Shown here piece by piece: positions 8,970 to 15,604 of a stretch of 64,000 bases of DNA; within the stretch, counting starts at the first letter, position 1; each line of letters starts with the position of its first letter. Location: positions 186,001 to 250,000 of the forward strand of contig CAMVMX010000002.1 of the NCBI GenBank assembly GCA_947168665.1, given 5' to 3'. Made by a program: the position numbers and the translations under genes. Origin of the DNA: an uncultured Bacteroidales bacterium (GTDB lineage Bacteria > Bacteroidota > Bacteroidia > Bacteroidales > P3). Under the pieces are notes generated by a model. The model ran no database searches. It saw nothing but the letters and a program-made list of their open reading frames with translations, and was not told where the DNA came from.

Positions 8970-10229
8970 ATGGCATTTAGTATTAGCAAATTATTCAATA
9001 ACCAAAAGTCCCCTGTCAGCCCAAATTCCAATATCGTAGGCACTACTTTGGATGGAAACGTTGTTGTATCTTCCAGTGTGAATTGGAAGAAAGAGGGTAT
9101 AAACAATGCAGGTACTGCCCAAGGTGATTCAAATGCTTTCAGAGCTGGTTTCCAATCTTGTTTTGCTCGTACAAAAAAATCTCAGGAAATCGACCAGGCT
9201 CTTCAAGATAAAATGAAGAAACAGCTTCAGAACGAAAAAATAGCCCTTGAAGGGAATTTGGCAACGGAAAAGGACAAGCTTGACGGAGTCACGCATAAAT
9301 TACAAACGGCAAAAGACAGGGTAGAAGATAAAAAGCGCGAAATCACAGATGTGCAACAGGGTATTGTGAACAAGGAAAAGACAATACGTCTCAACTTCAT
9401 CATTGGAACTTTGATTACGGCATTCCTTACAATATATCTTTTTATTTTCTATTCTTCTACAGCATATTCGGCTTTCTTTCGAAATTTCGATGTGAGTGAC
9501 AATGTGCAAGAGGCCATGTTTGATGGCAATGCGATTTTTGATGCGTTTAGCAGCAATTTTTTTCAGGGGTGTTTTATTTTGTTTATGCCGGTTATCTTCC
9601 TTGGATTAGGTTATGTGGCGTATAGTCTCAGTGTCTCCTCCAGTGGTTTGGGTAAATATGCCAAAATAGGTTTGCTCTATCTACTCACATTCGCTTTTGA
9701 TTTTCTGCTTGCATATAAGATCAGCTGGTCTTTTTACGACTTAAGCGCAGCCCTTTCGTTATCCGAGATTCCTCCCTTCTCAATTGGAATAGCTTTCCAA
9801 GACATGGATTTTTGGATTGTCATATTCTGTGGTTTTGTCTCCTATGTAATTTGGGGATTGGTTTTCAGTTTCACGATGAATCATTATGACAGATTGACAA
9901 ACAATAAATATGAACTTGATGCACTTCGTGGGGAGTTGGATTCACTCCAGGGTGAAGTGGTGTCTCTCCAATCGGACGTTTCAGAATGCCAGCAGAAAAT
10001 AAATACTCTTGATGCTGAAATAAAGCAGAAAACTAATGAATTAGACACTGCGGTCAGATATGATTATAATCAAATAAAACAAAGTCTTGCAGACTATTTT
10101 CTTGGTTGGACTTCCTTTTTTGCACTTTCGGGTCAGGATACAAGTGCATTAAATACAATTTATAAATCAGAATTGGATGCGGTGGACAATTGGTCTCATG
10201 GACAAATTGGAAAATTGCAGAATCAATAA
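8970..10229 (+). CDS. Unknown membrane protein with two coiled coils
   Basis: Predicted 419 aa with no recognised family. The layout is distinctive: a polar N-terminus, a Lys/Glu-rich coiled coil at about residues 65-135, four hydrophobic segments (about 142-162 NFIIGTLITAFLTIYLF, then GCFILFMPVIFLGLGYVAY, IGLLYLLTFAFDFLLAY and FWIVIFCGFVSYVIWGLVF), a second heptad-like coiled coil at about 315-365, and a soluble tail with WTSFFALSGQ. The protein is probably inner-membrane with both coiled coils in the cytoplasm. It lies between a TerB-like gene and a vWA-like gene, so a membrane-anchored complex is a reasonable inference. Base composition is more AT-rich than the ribosomal genes, consistent with an accessory origin. 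Confidence 0.65.
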   Translation: MAFSISKLFNNQKSPVSPNSNIVGTTLDGNVVVSSSVNWKKEGINNAGTAQGDSNAFRAGFQSCFARTKKSQEIDQALQDKMKKQLQNEKIALEGNLATEKDKLDGVTHKLQTAKDRVEDKKREITDVQQGIVNKEKTIRLNFIIGTLITAFLTIYLFIFYSSTAYSAFFRNFDVSDNVQEAMFDGNAIFDAFSSNFFQGCFILFMPVIFLGLGYVAYSLSVSSSGLGKYAKIGLLYLLTFAFDFLLAYKISWSFYDLSAALSLSEIPPFSIGIAFQDMDFWIVIFCGFVSYVIWGLVFSFTMNHYDRLTNNKYELDALRGELDSLQGEVVSLQSDVSECQQKINTLDAEIKQKTNELDTAVRYDYNQIKQSLADYFLGWTSFFALSGQDTSALNTIYKSELDAVDNWSHGQIGKLQNQ

Positions 10230-10245
10230 AACAAAGATTAAAAAC

Positions 10246-11124
10246 ATGAATATAAGTAGACGAACAATTATCATTGCCGCAGCTGTGCTGGTTGCGGGAG
10301 GTATCGGACTGGCTATTGGCCATGCTTCGAAGAAAGACAGAGCAGAAGCTGCCGCAATAGAGAATGCACCAACGGTCATGCCTCTTAACATATCAATTAT
10401 GCTTGACCTTTCGGACCGCCTCATAATGCCAGATATGAATAGTCAAGTTCGCCAGTGGGAGAAAGACACTGCTATAATAGGTCAGATTGAAAGATGGTTT
10501 GTTGAGAGGCAAGTAAAGTCAAAATTCCTGTCAGGAGACATTATGCATGTTTTTTGTTACCCAAACCCCAATATCAAGAATATGGCTCAACTACAAGATA
10601 GCCTTACAATAGACTTGACGGTAGGGAGTGCAAAGAAGATAGATGCTATCAAAAAGAATAAGAAGGCTCTGAAGACCATGACAGGCATGTGGCAGCGTTC
10701 CCTGGAGAAAATATATGGTTCGGCTATTGCAACGGAAAAATGGGTGGGTTCTGATGTGTGGGGGTTCTTTGACCGTTCTGTAAAACAGCAATGCGTGAGG
10801 AATGGATACCGCAACATTATTATCATTCTTACTGATGGATATCTGTATCATGTCAATTCGTGGCGGAAGACAGGCAATAGTGAGTACACGGGTATCCTTC
10901 CTGGGACAGTTGATGCGCAGACCGCCATCACACCAATCATGATAGATCTCAGTAATGTTGAAGTATTGTTTATGGAGATTAATCCAAAGAAACCAGCTGA
11001 TTTTGGCAAGATGCGTAGCTTACTTACAGATTGGTGTACTCAGATGAAGATTAAGCATATAGAGGTTGTCCATACAGATTTGCCCCGAAACAACTTCCCC
11101 ATGATAAATGAGTTTTTGAAGTGA
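10246..11124 (+). CDS. Membrane-anchored von Willebrand A-like protein
   Basis: The ATG at 10246 (MNISRRTIIIAAAVLVAGG) is chosen because it gives a signal-anchor at residues 6-23 and clears the previous gene by 16 nt; an in-frame upstream ATG at 10177 would overlap it. About 292 aa follow. NISIMLDLSDRL resembles the first strand of a vWA fold with a MIDAS-like D-x-S-D variant of DxSxS, and NIIIILTDGYLY resembles the LTDG strand. Most of the protein would face the periplasm. It ends the operon with TerB-like and coiled-coil genes; TerB/vWA partnerships are known from Ter stress systems, although this particular trio is not one I recognise. The vWA call is by motif only. Confidence 0.6.
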   Translation: MNISRRTIIIAAAVLVAGGIGLAIGHASKKDRAEAAAIENAPTVMPLNISIMLDLSDRLIMPDMNSQVRQWEKDTAIIGQIERWFVERQVKSKFLSGDIMHVFCYPNPNIKNMAQLQDSLTIDLTVGSAKKIDAIKKNKKALKTMTGMWQRSLEKIYGSAIATEKWVGSDVWGFFDRSVKQQCVRNGYRNIIIILTDGYLYHVNSWRKTGNSEYTGILPGTVDAQTAITPIMIDLSNVEVLFMEINPKKPADFGKMRSLLTDWCTQMKIKHIEVVHTDLPRNNFPMINEFLK

Positions 11125-11345
11125 ATAGAGATGTCAGATTAAAAAAGTATGAAAGTGGGCTGGAATTGTATTCACCGACGAGAGATAATTCTATTGACAA
11201 TATTATAATTAGTACATAACAGTTACAAAGTCGGGCTTTCCCGTTGCGGTGGATTTGTAATCATGAGCGGTCGAAGGATTCCCGACGATTACTTGCTCTT
11301 CAGGAGAGATGTAAAATCAGAGGGTTTCGACTGTTGGGGTTCGTA

Positions 11346-11486
11346 TCAGAATAAATCAGAATGTGTGCCTGTGCCTGTGAAAAGAAGCGTAAGCTCGGTA
11401 TCGTTTTGCTCCCAGAGCATCAACCAGTCGCCCTTCAGGTGGCACTCCCACGTGCCGGCATAGTTGCCAGACAGTTTGTGTGGGCA
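11346..11486 (-). pseudogene. C-terminal remnant of a YafQ/RelE-like toxin
   Basis: Read on the minus strand this gives about 46 codons ending in TGA (11346-11348), with no start codon and an in-frame stop at 11487-11489. The peptide contains LSGNYAGTWECHLKGDW, then LMLWEQND and TGTGTHSDLF. This is the C-terminal half of the YafQ family of mRNA-interferase toxins, whose end is characteristically ...GNxxGxxECHxxxDWLLxY...LxxxxTGSHSDLF, including the catalytic His near the C-terminus. The N-terminal half and any antitoxin gene are missing. The break falls 15 nt from a perfect inverted repeat, suggesting truncation by an inserted element. Confidence 0.75.
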
Positions 11487-11501
11487 TTATTCGCGTGGCA
11501 G

Positions 11502-11536
11502 CCCGTTGCGGCGGATTTGCAATCCGCCGCAACGGG
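11502..11536. repeat. Perfect 16-bp inverted repeat with 3-nt loop
   Basis: CCCGTTGCGGCGGATT (11502-11517) and its exact complement (11521-11536) flank TGC. It lies 22 nt beyond the stop codon of the minus-strand ATPase gene, so it could end that transcript. It also borders the toxin remnant, and imperfect copies of one arm occur at about 11239-11261 (CCCGTTGCGGTGGATTTGTAA) and 11543-11556 (GGATTTGTAATCCG). The copies suggest a dispersed palindromic element rather than a simple terminator. Confidence 0.8.
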
Positions 11537-11558
11537 AGTATTAGGATTTGTAATCCGG

Positions 11559-12689
11559 TCATGTCAGGATATCGATGTAGTTGTCGGGGGTTACGACGGT
11601 AAAGGGCATCTGGCCGTAGGCTTTGGTGAACTCGGCAGGGACTTTGGCGGAGCTTTTCTTGGGGTTCCATTTCATTTCGTATAGTCTCAGGAGTCCGTCT
11701 CGTTCTTCGACAAAGTCTATCTCTTGCTGTGAAGTGGTGCGCCAGAAATAGTAGTTGGCGTACCGCCCGTTGTAATGGTTGGTCTTGATAAATTCGCTGA
11801 TGACGAAATTCTCCCACAGGACGCCAGCGTCGTTTCTAAGTGAAAGGGGATTGAGGTTTTGTATCAGGGCATTGCGAATGCCGTTGTCGTAGAAGTATAT
11901 CTTCTTGCCGTGTTTCAGTTCGGAGCGCATGTTTCTGCTTAAAGCGGGCAGACGGAAGAGTATATAGCATTTTTCAAGCAAGTCGATATATTTCTCAATG
12001 GTCTTTGCATCAGAGCCTACGGTTTGAGCCAATTCATTATACGATACTTCGCTGCCTACTTGCAGGGCCAGTGCCACAAGGAGCTTTTCTATCAATACGG
12101 GTTTGCGTACACTCTCCATCGACAACAGGTCTTGGTACATGTAGCTGCCAGATAGATTCATCAACAGTTCGCGGCTGTCGTCGGCATTGTTGACTATGTC
12201 GGGGTAGGAGCCGAATATCAATCGCGACTCGAGCATGCTTTGTGTGTTCAGGTAGCCCAAGTTGTTATAGAGTTCTTGTGTGGAGAAGGGGTATAGGTGG
12301 TATTCGAATTTGCGGCCCGTGAGGGGTTCGTTGAGCGCGCCTTGCAGCATGAATGATGACGAGCCAGTAATCAGCAGTTGCACTTGAGGCATGTTGTCGG
12401 TTATGAGTTTCATGGTGAGGCCGCTTCCTTTTATGCGTTGGGCTTCATCGATTACCACTATACGGCTGTCCCCAACCAGACGTTGGAGGTCGCTCAGTTG
12501 AGCGTTTTCGAGTAGTGCTCTTGTGTTAGAATTGTCGCAATTCAAGGTGAGAACACTGTCCCTCCCGTCGAGTATCTGCCTGAATAGTGTGCTTTTTCCC
12601 ACCTGTCTGGCACCGACAAGTACGATAGCTTTTCCTTTAAATAACCGATTTTCAATTATATGTTGAAGGCTCCTGTGTAATAATTTCAT
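11559..12689 (-). CDS. AAA-family ATPase with DUF4143 domain
   Basis: Predicted 376 aa. The N-terminal P-loop domain has Walker A GARQVGKST (about residues 26-34), Walker B RIVVIDEAQ, and sensor-like LLITGSSSF. The C-terminal half (from about residue 210) is a winged-helix plus DUF4143 nuclease-like fold with YFYDNGIRNALI, LWENFVISEF and FWRTTSQQEIDFV, as in the large Bacteroidales family annotated simply as ATP-binding protein. Function is unproven; the DUF4143 tail has PD-(D/E)xK-like features (EIDFV...YEMKW). It is a single gene beside a toxin remnant and an inverted repeat, in a patch that looks accessory. Two distant relatives occur at 45367 and 47098. Confidence 0.9.
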   Translation of the reverse strand: MKLLHRSLQHIIENRLFKGKAIVLVGARQVGKSTLFRQILDGRDSVLTLNCDNSNTRALLENAQLSDLQRLVGDSRIVVIDEAQRIKGSGLTMKLITDNMPQVQLLITGSSSFMLQGALNEPLTGRKFEYHLYPFSTQELYNNLGYLNTQSMLESRLIFGSYPDIVNNADDSRELLMNLSGSYMYQDLLSMESVRKPVLIEKLLVALALQVGSEVSYNELAQTVGSDAKTIEKYIDLLEKCYILFRLPALSRNMRSELKHGKKIYFYDNGIRNALIQNLNPLSLRNDAGVLWENFVISEFIKTNHYNGRYANYYFWRTTSQQEIDFVEERDGLLRLYEMKWNPKKSSAKVPAEFTKAYGQMPFTVVTPDNYIDILT

Positions 12690-12714
12690 GATGCGTTCAT
12701 ATATTTTCCGGCTG

Positions 12715-12722
12715 CAAAGATA
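12715..12722 (-). promoter_or_regulatory. -7 box for the AAA/DUF4143 ATPase gene
   Basis: The minus strand reads TATCTTTG, a perfect TAnnTTTG match, with the start codon 26 nt further on. The -33 position (about 12742) falls in a duplicated motif described in a separate entry. Confidence 0.7.
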
Positions 12723-12737
12723 CGAAGAAAAAACGAC

Positions 12738-12795
12738 TAATCCATAAAATTTGTATGTTTTTGTGGATTATAATCCATAAAATCGGTATGTTTTT
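12738..12795. promoter_or_regulatory. Duplicated motif and palindrome over the ATPase promoter
   Basis: TAATCCATAAAAT-nn-GTATG followed by a T run occurs at about 12738-12762 and again at about 12771-12795, 33 nt apart. Between them lies the 14-bp palindrome TGGATTATAATCCA (12764-12777). The first copy covers the expected -33 region of the ATPase promoter. A DNA-binding repressor site, perhaps for autoregulation, is the natural inference. Confidence 0.5.
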
Positions 12796-12881
12796 TCGGA
12801 ATAGGGGTGGTGTGTACTTACTGTGGTAGCTCTTTGGGGGAATATGCTTCGCGGTAGGGTTGCGGATTGGGAAAATAGTTG

Positions 12882-12889
12882 TATCTTTG
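12882..12889 (+). promoter_or_regulatory. -7 box upstream of the lipoprotein gene
   Basis: TATCTTTG followed by CAAAATCG is a perfect -7 element; the start codon is 33 nt downstream. The upstream TTG in GGGTTGCGG (about 12858-12865) is in the right range for a weak -33 element. Confidence 0.65.
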
Positions 12890-12921
12890 CAAAATCGAAA
12901 GTGATGTAAATTCGTCTTAAG

Positions 12922-13367
12922 ATGCTTATAAACAAGGTGACAAAATGGTTTGGGATGGCAATAGCAGTCCTGCTGGCGTGGGGCTGCACCAGCGGTGCGC
13001 CCGTGCAGGAAACAACATCTGCGGCTCCGCAAATGGTGGATGCCCCAAGTTGGACAGGACTTATCAGGATGCCGAGGGGAGCTGCGTGTTGAATGTAAAA
13101 TATTTGTGCGACACCATAATAGCGTTTGAGTATACAGCAGCGGATGGCGGAGGCGAGCGGCAGACCTGGGCGGGACAGGCCGTGAACCAGTACGGCTGGC
13201 TGGCGTGCGAGTTCATTGAGGATGGTGACAGCATGATTCCCGCCGACGAGTTCCTGCACGACACGGACGGAACAGCCTCCATACGCTTGTCGATGCCCCC
13301 GGATTGCCTGGCCCAGGTGAGGACAGACAGGGGAGAGGGCTGGTCGCCCATCATGAAATGCGATTGA
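12922..13367 (+). pseudogene. Lipoprotein gene with a single-base frameshift (NlpE-like N-terminus)
   Basis: From the ATG at 12922 the frame gives a lipoprotein signal (FGMAIAVLLAWGC, lipobox Cys at about residue 22) and reads SWTG at 13048-13059, but soon meets a stop after LIRMPRGAAC. The neighbouring frame from 13059 continues TYQDAEGSCVLNVKY to a stop at 13367. Adding one A after 13059 would join them as WTGTYQDAEGSC, resembling the WxGtY start of NlpE-type envelope-stress lipoproteins. The whole product would be about 149 aa. The frame is therefore broken by one missing base, either a real mutation or an assembly error. It is followed 13 nt later by the EFR1-like gene. Confidence 0.75.
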
Positions 13368-13380
13368 TAACTTAATTGAT

Positions 13381-14136
13381 ATGATATTCTACTATTCGGG
13401 TTGCGGCAACAGCCGCCATGTGGCCGAGCAGCTTGCTGCCCGCCTTGAGCAAAAGCTGGTCTTCATTCCCCAGGCTGCCCGCCAGGGGGAATACGATTAC
13501 GCGCTGGCCGAGGGCGAGAGCCTCGGTTTCGTCTTCCCCATCTATTCGTGGCAGCCCCCGCGGCTGGTGCTGGACTTTGTGGGGCGGCTCCACCTCGCCG
13601 GTACCCCGGCTTATATATATATGGTGTCCACCTACGGCGACGATGCCGGCATGGCCGACCACATGTTGGCCAAAACTCTGGCCCCAAAGGGGCTGAGACT
13701 GGACGCCGCTTTCGGGGTGGCGATGCCCAACACGTATGTCAACATGTCGTTCATGAATATCGACTCGCCCGAGGTGGCGCAGCGCAAACTGGCCCGGGCC
13801 GAGGAGGCGCTGCCGCTGCTGGCCCGCTCCATCCAGGAACGTCGCAAGGTGGTGGAGCTGAAGCGCGGCATGTTCCCCCGAACAAAGACGTATGCCATCG
13901 GCGCCGGTTTCAACAGGAGTCTGAGCGACAAGGCCTACTGCGCCACCGATGCCTGTGTCTCGTGCGGCCGCTGCGCGGAGGTCTGCCCCCTGCAGAACAT
14001 CGCCCTCGTCGACGGCAAACCCCGCTGGCACGGCCATTGCACCCACTGTGAAGCCTGCTACCACTACTGCCCGCAGAACGCTGTCCAGTTCGGCCGCGCC
14101 ACCCGGGGCAAAGGGCAGTATCACTATAGCGACTGA
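13381..14136 (+). CDS. EFR1-family flavodoxin-ferredoxin protein
   Basis: Predicted 251 aa. The N-terminal flavodoxin-like domain begins MIFYYSGCGNSRHVAEQLA, the FMN-phosphate loop (SGxGNSxxxA), with GFVFPIYSWQPPRLV and VSTYGDD further on. The C-terminal part (about residues 180-240) holds two 4Fe-4S clusters: CVSCGRCAEVCP and CTHCEACYHYCP. Proteins of this design (EFR1 group) are thought to shuttle low-potential electrons between flavin and Fe-S partners in anaerobes; no substrate can be read from sequence. It follows a frameshifted lipoprotein gene at 13 nt and is followed by a 474-nt non-coding gap. Confidence 0.88.
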   Translation: MIFYYSGCGNSRHVAEQLAARLEQKLVFIPQAARQGEYDYALAEGESLGFVFPIYSWQPPRLVLDFVGRLHLAGTPAYIYMVSTYGDDAGMADHMLAKTLAPKGLRLDAAFGVAMPNTYVNMSFMNIDSPEVAQRKLARAEEALPLLARSIQERRKVVELKRGMFPRTKTYAIGAGFNRSLSDKAYCATDACVSCGRCAEVCPLQNIALVDGKPRWHGHCTHCEACYHYCPQNAVQFGRATRGKGQYHYSD

Positions 14137-14230
14137 CCGTCGTGCGGCGCCGACCGGCGCAGCCCTGTGTCCATGTCCGCTCCATTGCCAGCTGATTGAC
14201 TCCTCCTTATTTGTGTTTTTACACTTGCGC

Positions 14231-14274
14231 AGAAACAAAATAGAAACAAAGCAGAAACAAAACAGAATCCAAAC
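14231..14274. repeat. 11-bp phased direct repeats, copy 1
   Basis: AGAAACAAAAT, AGAAACAAAGC, AGAAACAAAAC and AGAATCCAAAC follow one another at an exact 11-bp period from 14231. A closely related array occurs at 36059-36102. The rest of the 14137-14498 gap shows no gene. A short direct repeat of helical period could bend DNA or bind a protein array; no function is claimed. Confidence 0.7.
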
Positions 14275-14498
14275 AGGGTCGATGTGCCTGCGATGAGGCT
14301 AATCCGGAGGGTTCGTAGGGCAGCGGGAAGTACTTTTGGCGCGTGCTGAAGGGCGTTTTTTGTGGGGTGCGACGGTGACTGTTGATAACTCTTGACTGGG
14401 AGCAAGAAAAATGTGCGGATTTGTTTTTGTAAAACACTGAAATATAATGCGCCCAAAGAATTTTAAGTTTATTTAACACGGGCAAATCATGTTGTTAT

Positions 14499-14529
14499 TT
14501 TGTGGGGTGGAAAAATAGTTGTAATTTTG
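14499..14529 (+). promoter_or_regulatory. Promoter of the ribosomal protein superoperon
   Basis: TTTG (14499-14502), 19 nt, then TAATTTTG (14522-14529): an exact Bacteroidota -33/-7 promoter. The leader to the rpsL ATG is about 75 nt and contains AAACGGCTCTTTGG with no obvious attenuator. Confidence 0.85.
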
Positions 14530-14610
14530 CATTCCATTTCAAGGGCAAAAACGGCTCTTTGGAAGTGACGGAAAACATTAATAATTAAATATATAACATC
14601 AAAAGACAAA

Positions 14611-14994
14611 ATGCCAACAATTCAGCAATTAGTTCGCAAAGGACGCCAGCAGATGGAGTATAAGTCGAAATCTCCCGCTCTGGACAGCTGCCCCCAGCGC
14701 CGCGGCGTCTGCACCCGTGTGTACACCACCACCCCGAAAAAACCTAACTCGGCAATGCGTAAGGTTGCCCGTGTGCGTCTCACCAACCAGAAAGAGGTCA
14801 ACGCCTACATCCCCGGTGAGGGTCACAACCTGCAGGAGCACTCAATCGTCATGATTCGTGGTGGCCGTGTGAAGGATCTCCCCGGCGTGCGTTATCACAT
14901 CATCCGTGGTGCACTGGATACCAGCGGAGTTGACGGCCGTCGCCAGCGTCGTTCCAAATACGGTGCCAAGCGTCCGAAACAGGCTTCGAAGTAA
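14611..14994 (+). CDS. rpsL: Ribosomal protein S12
   Basis: Predicted 127 aa, full family length. S12 sits at the decoding centre of the 30S subunit and helps select the correct tRNA. The [17 protein letters not shown] block carries the unaltered lysines whose substitution gives streptomycin resistance, and [13 protein letters not shown] contains the conserved Asp of the second decoding loop. First gene of the long + strand ribosomal block, after a consensus promoter. Confidence 0.99.
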   Translation: MPTIQQLVRKGRQQMEYKSKSPALDSCPQRRGVCTRVYTTTPKKPNSAMRKVARVRLTNQKEVNAYIPGEGHNLQEHSIVMIRGGRVKDLPGVRYHIIRGALDTSGVDGRRQRRSKYGAKRPKQASK

Positions 14995-15026
14995 TTTTTA
15001 AGGTTATTAGAAATATAAGAATAAGG

Positions 15027-15044
15027 AGCTGTGCAAACACAGTT
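15027..15044 (+). promoter_or_regulatory. Small hairpin between rpsL and rpsG
   Basis: AGCTGTG, loop CAAA, CACAGTT form a 7-pair stem in the 68-nt rpsL-rpsG gap. In E. coli the same gap contains the S7 autoregulatory site. Similarity here is only positional, so a regulatory role is inference. Confidence 0.35.
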
Positions 15045-15062
15045 CGTTAATGAAAAAGAGAC

Positions 15063-15530
15063 ATGAGAAAAGCTAAACCCAGAAAACGTATCATCCTTCC
15101 GGATCCCAAATATAACGACGTGCTCGTTACCAAGTTTGTCAACAACCTGATGTTGGGCGGCAAGAAAACCATTGCCTACAAGATTTTCTATGAGGCAATC
15201 GACGTGGTGGCCGACCGCACCAAGGAGGACGGCATCGAAGTATGGAAGAAGGCTCTGGCCAACATCACCCCCTCGGTTGAGGTGAAGAGCCGCCGTATCG
15301 GCGGTGCCACGTTCCAGGTGCCCACCGAAATCCGTCCCGAGCGCAAGCAGTCCATCGGCATGAAGAACCTCATCAGCTTCAGCCGCAAGCGCAGCGAGAA
15401 GACCATGGCTCTGAAACTGGCCGCCGAGATCCAGGCCGCCTACAAGGAAGAGGGTGCCGCCTTCAAGCGCAAAGAGGATATCCACCGTATGGCAGAGGCC
15501 AACAAGGCTTTCTCGCACTTCCGTTTCTAA
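15063..15530 (+). CDS. rpsG: Ribosomal protein S7
   Basis: Predicted 155 aa, normal for bacterial S7, the primary binder that nucleates the 30S head and contacts E-site tRNA. The start [17 protein letters not shown] and the [13 protein letters not shown] and [16 protein letters not shown] segments are diagnostic. It lies between rpsL and fusA in the usual str order. Confidence 0.99.
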   Translation: MRKAKPRKRIILPDPKYNDVLVTKFVNNLMLGGKKTIAYKIFYEAIDVVADRTKEDGIEVWKKALANITPSVEVKSRRIGGATFQVPTEIRPERKQSIGMKNLISFSRKRSEKTMALKLAAEIQAAYKEEGAAFKRKEDIHRMAEANKAFSHFRF

Positions 15531-15604
15531 ACTGATAATTATTAATTTAATCTAACGATTCTTTTTCAGGAATAATATAGAGCCCAAGCAAAAACCACAA
15601 TTTC

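Noticed and set aside
12945-13367. An intact 140-aa gene beginning at 12945
   Set aside because: Its first 40 residues are the out-of-frame reading of a lipoprotein signal; a one-base frameshift explains the arrangement better.
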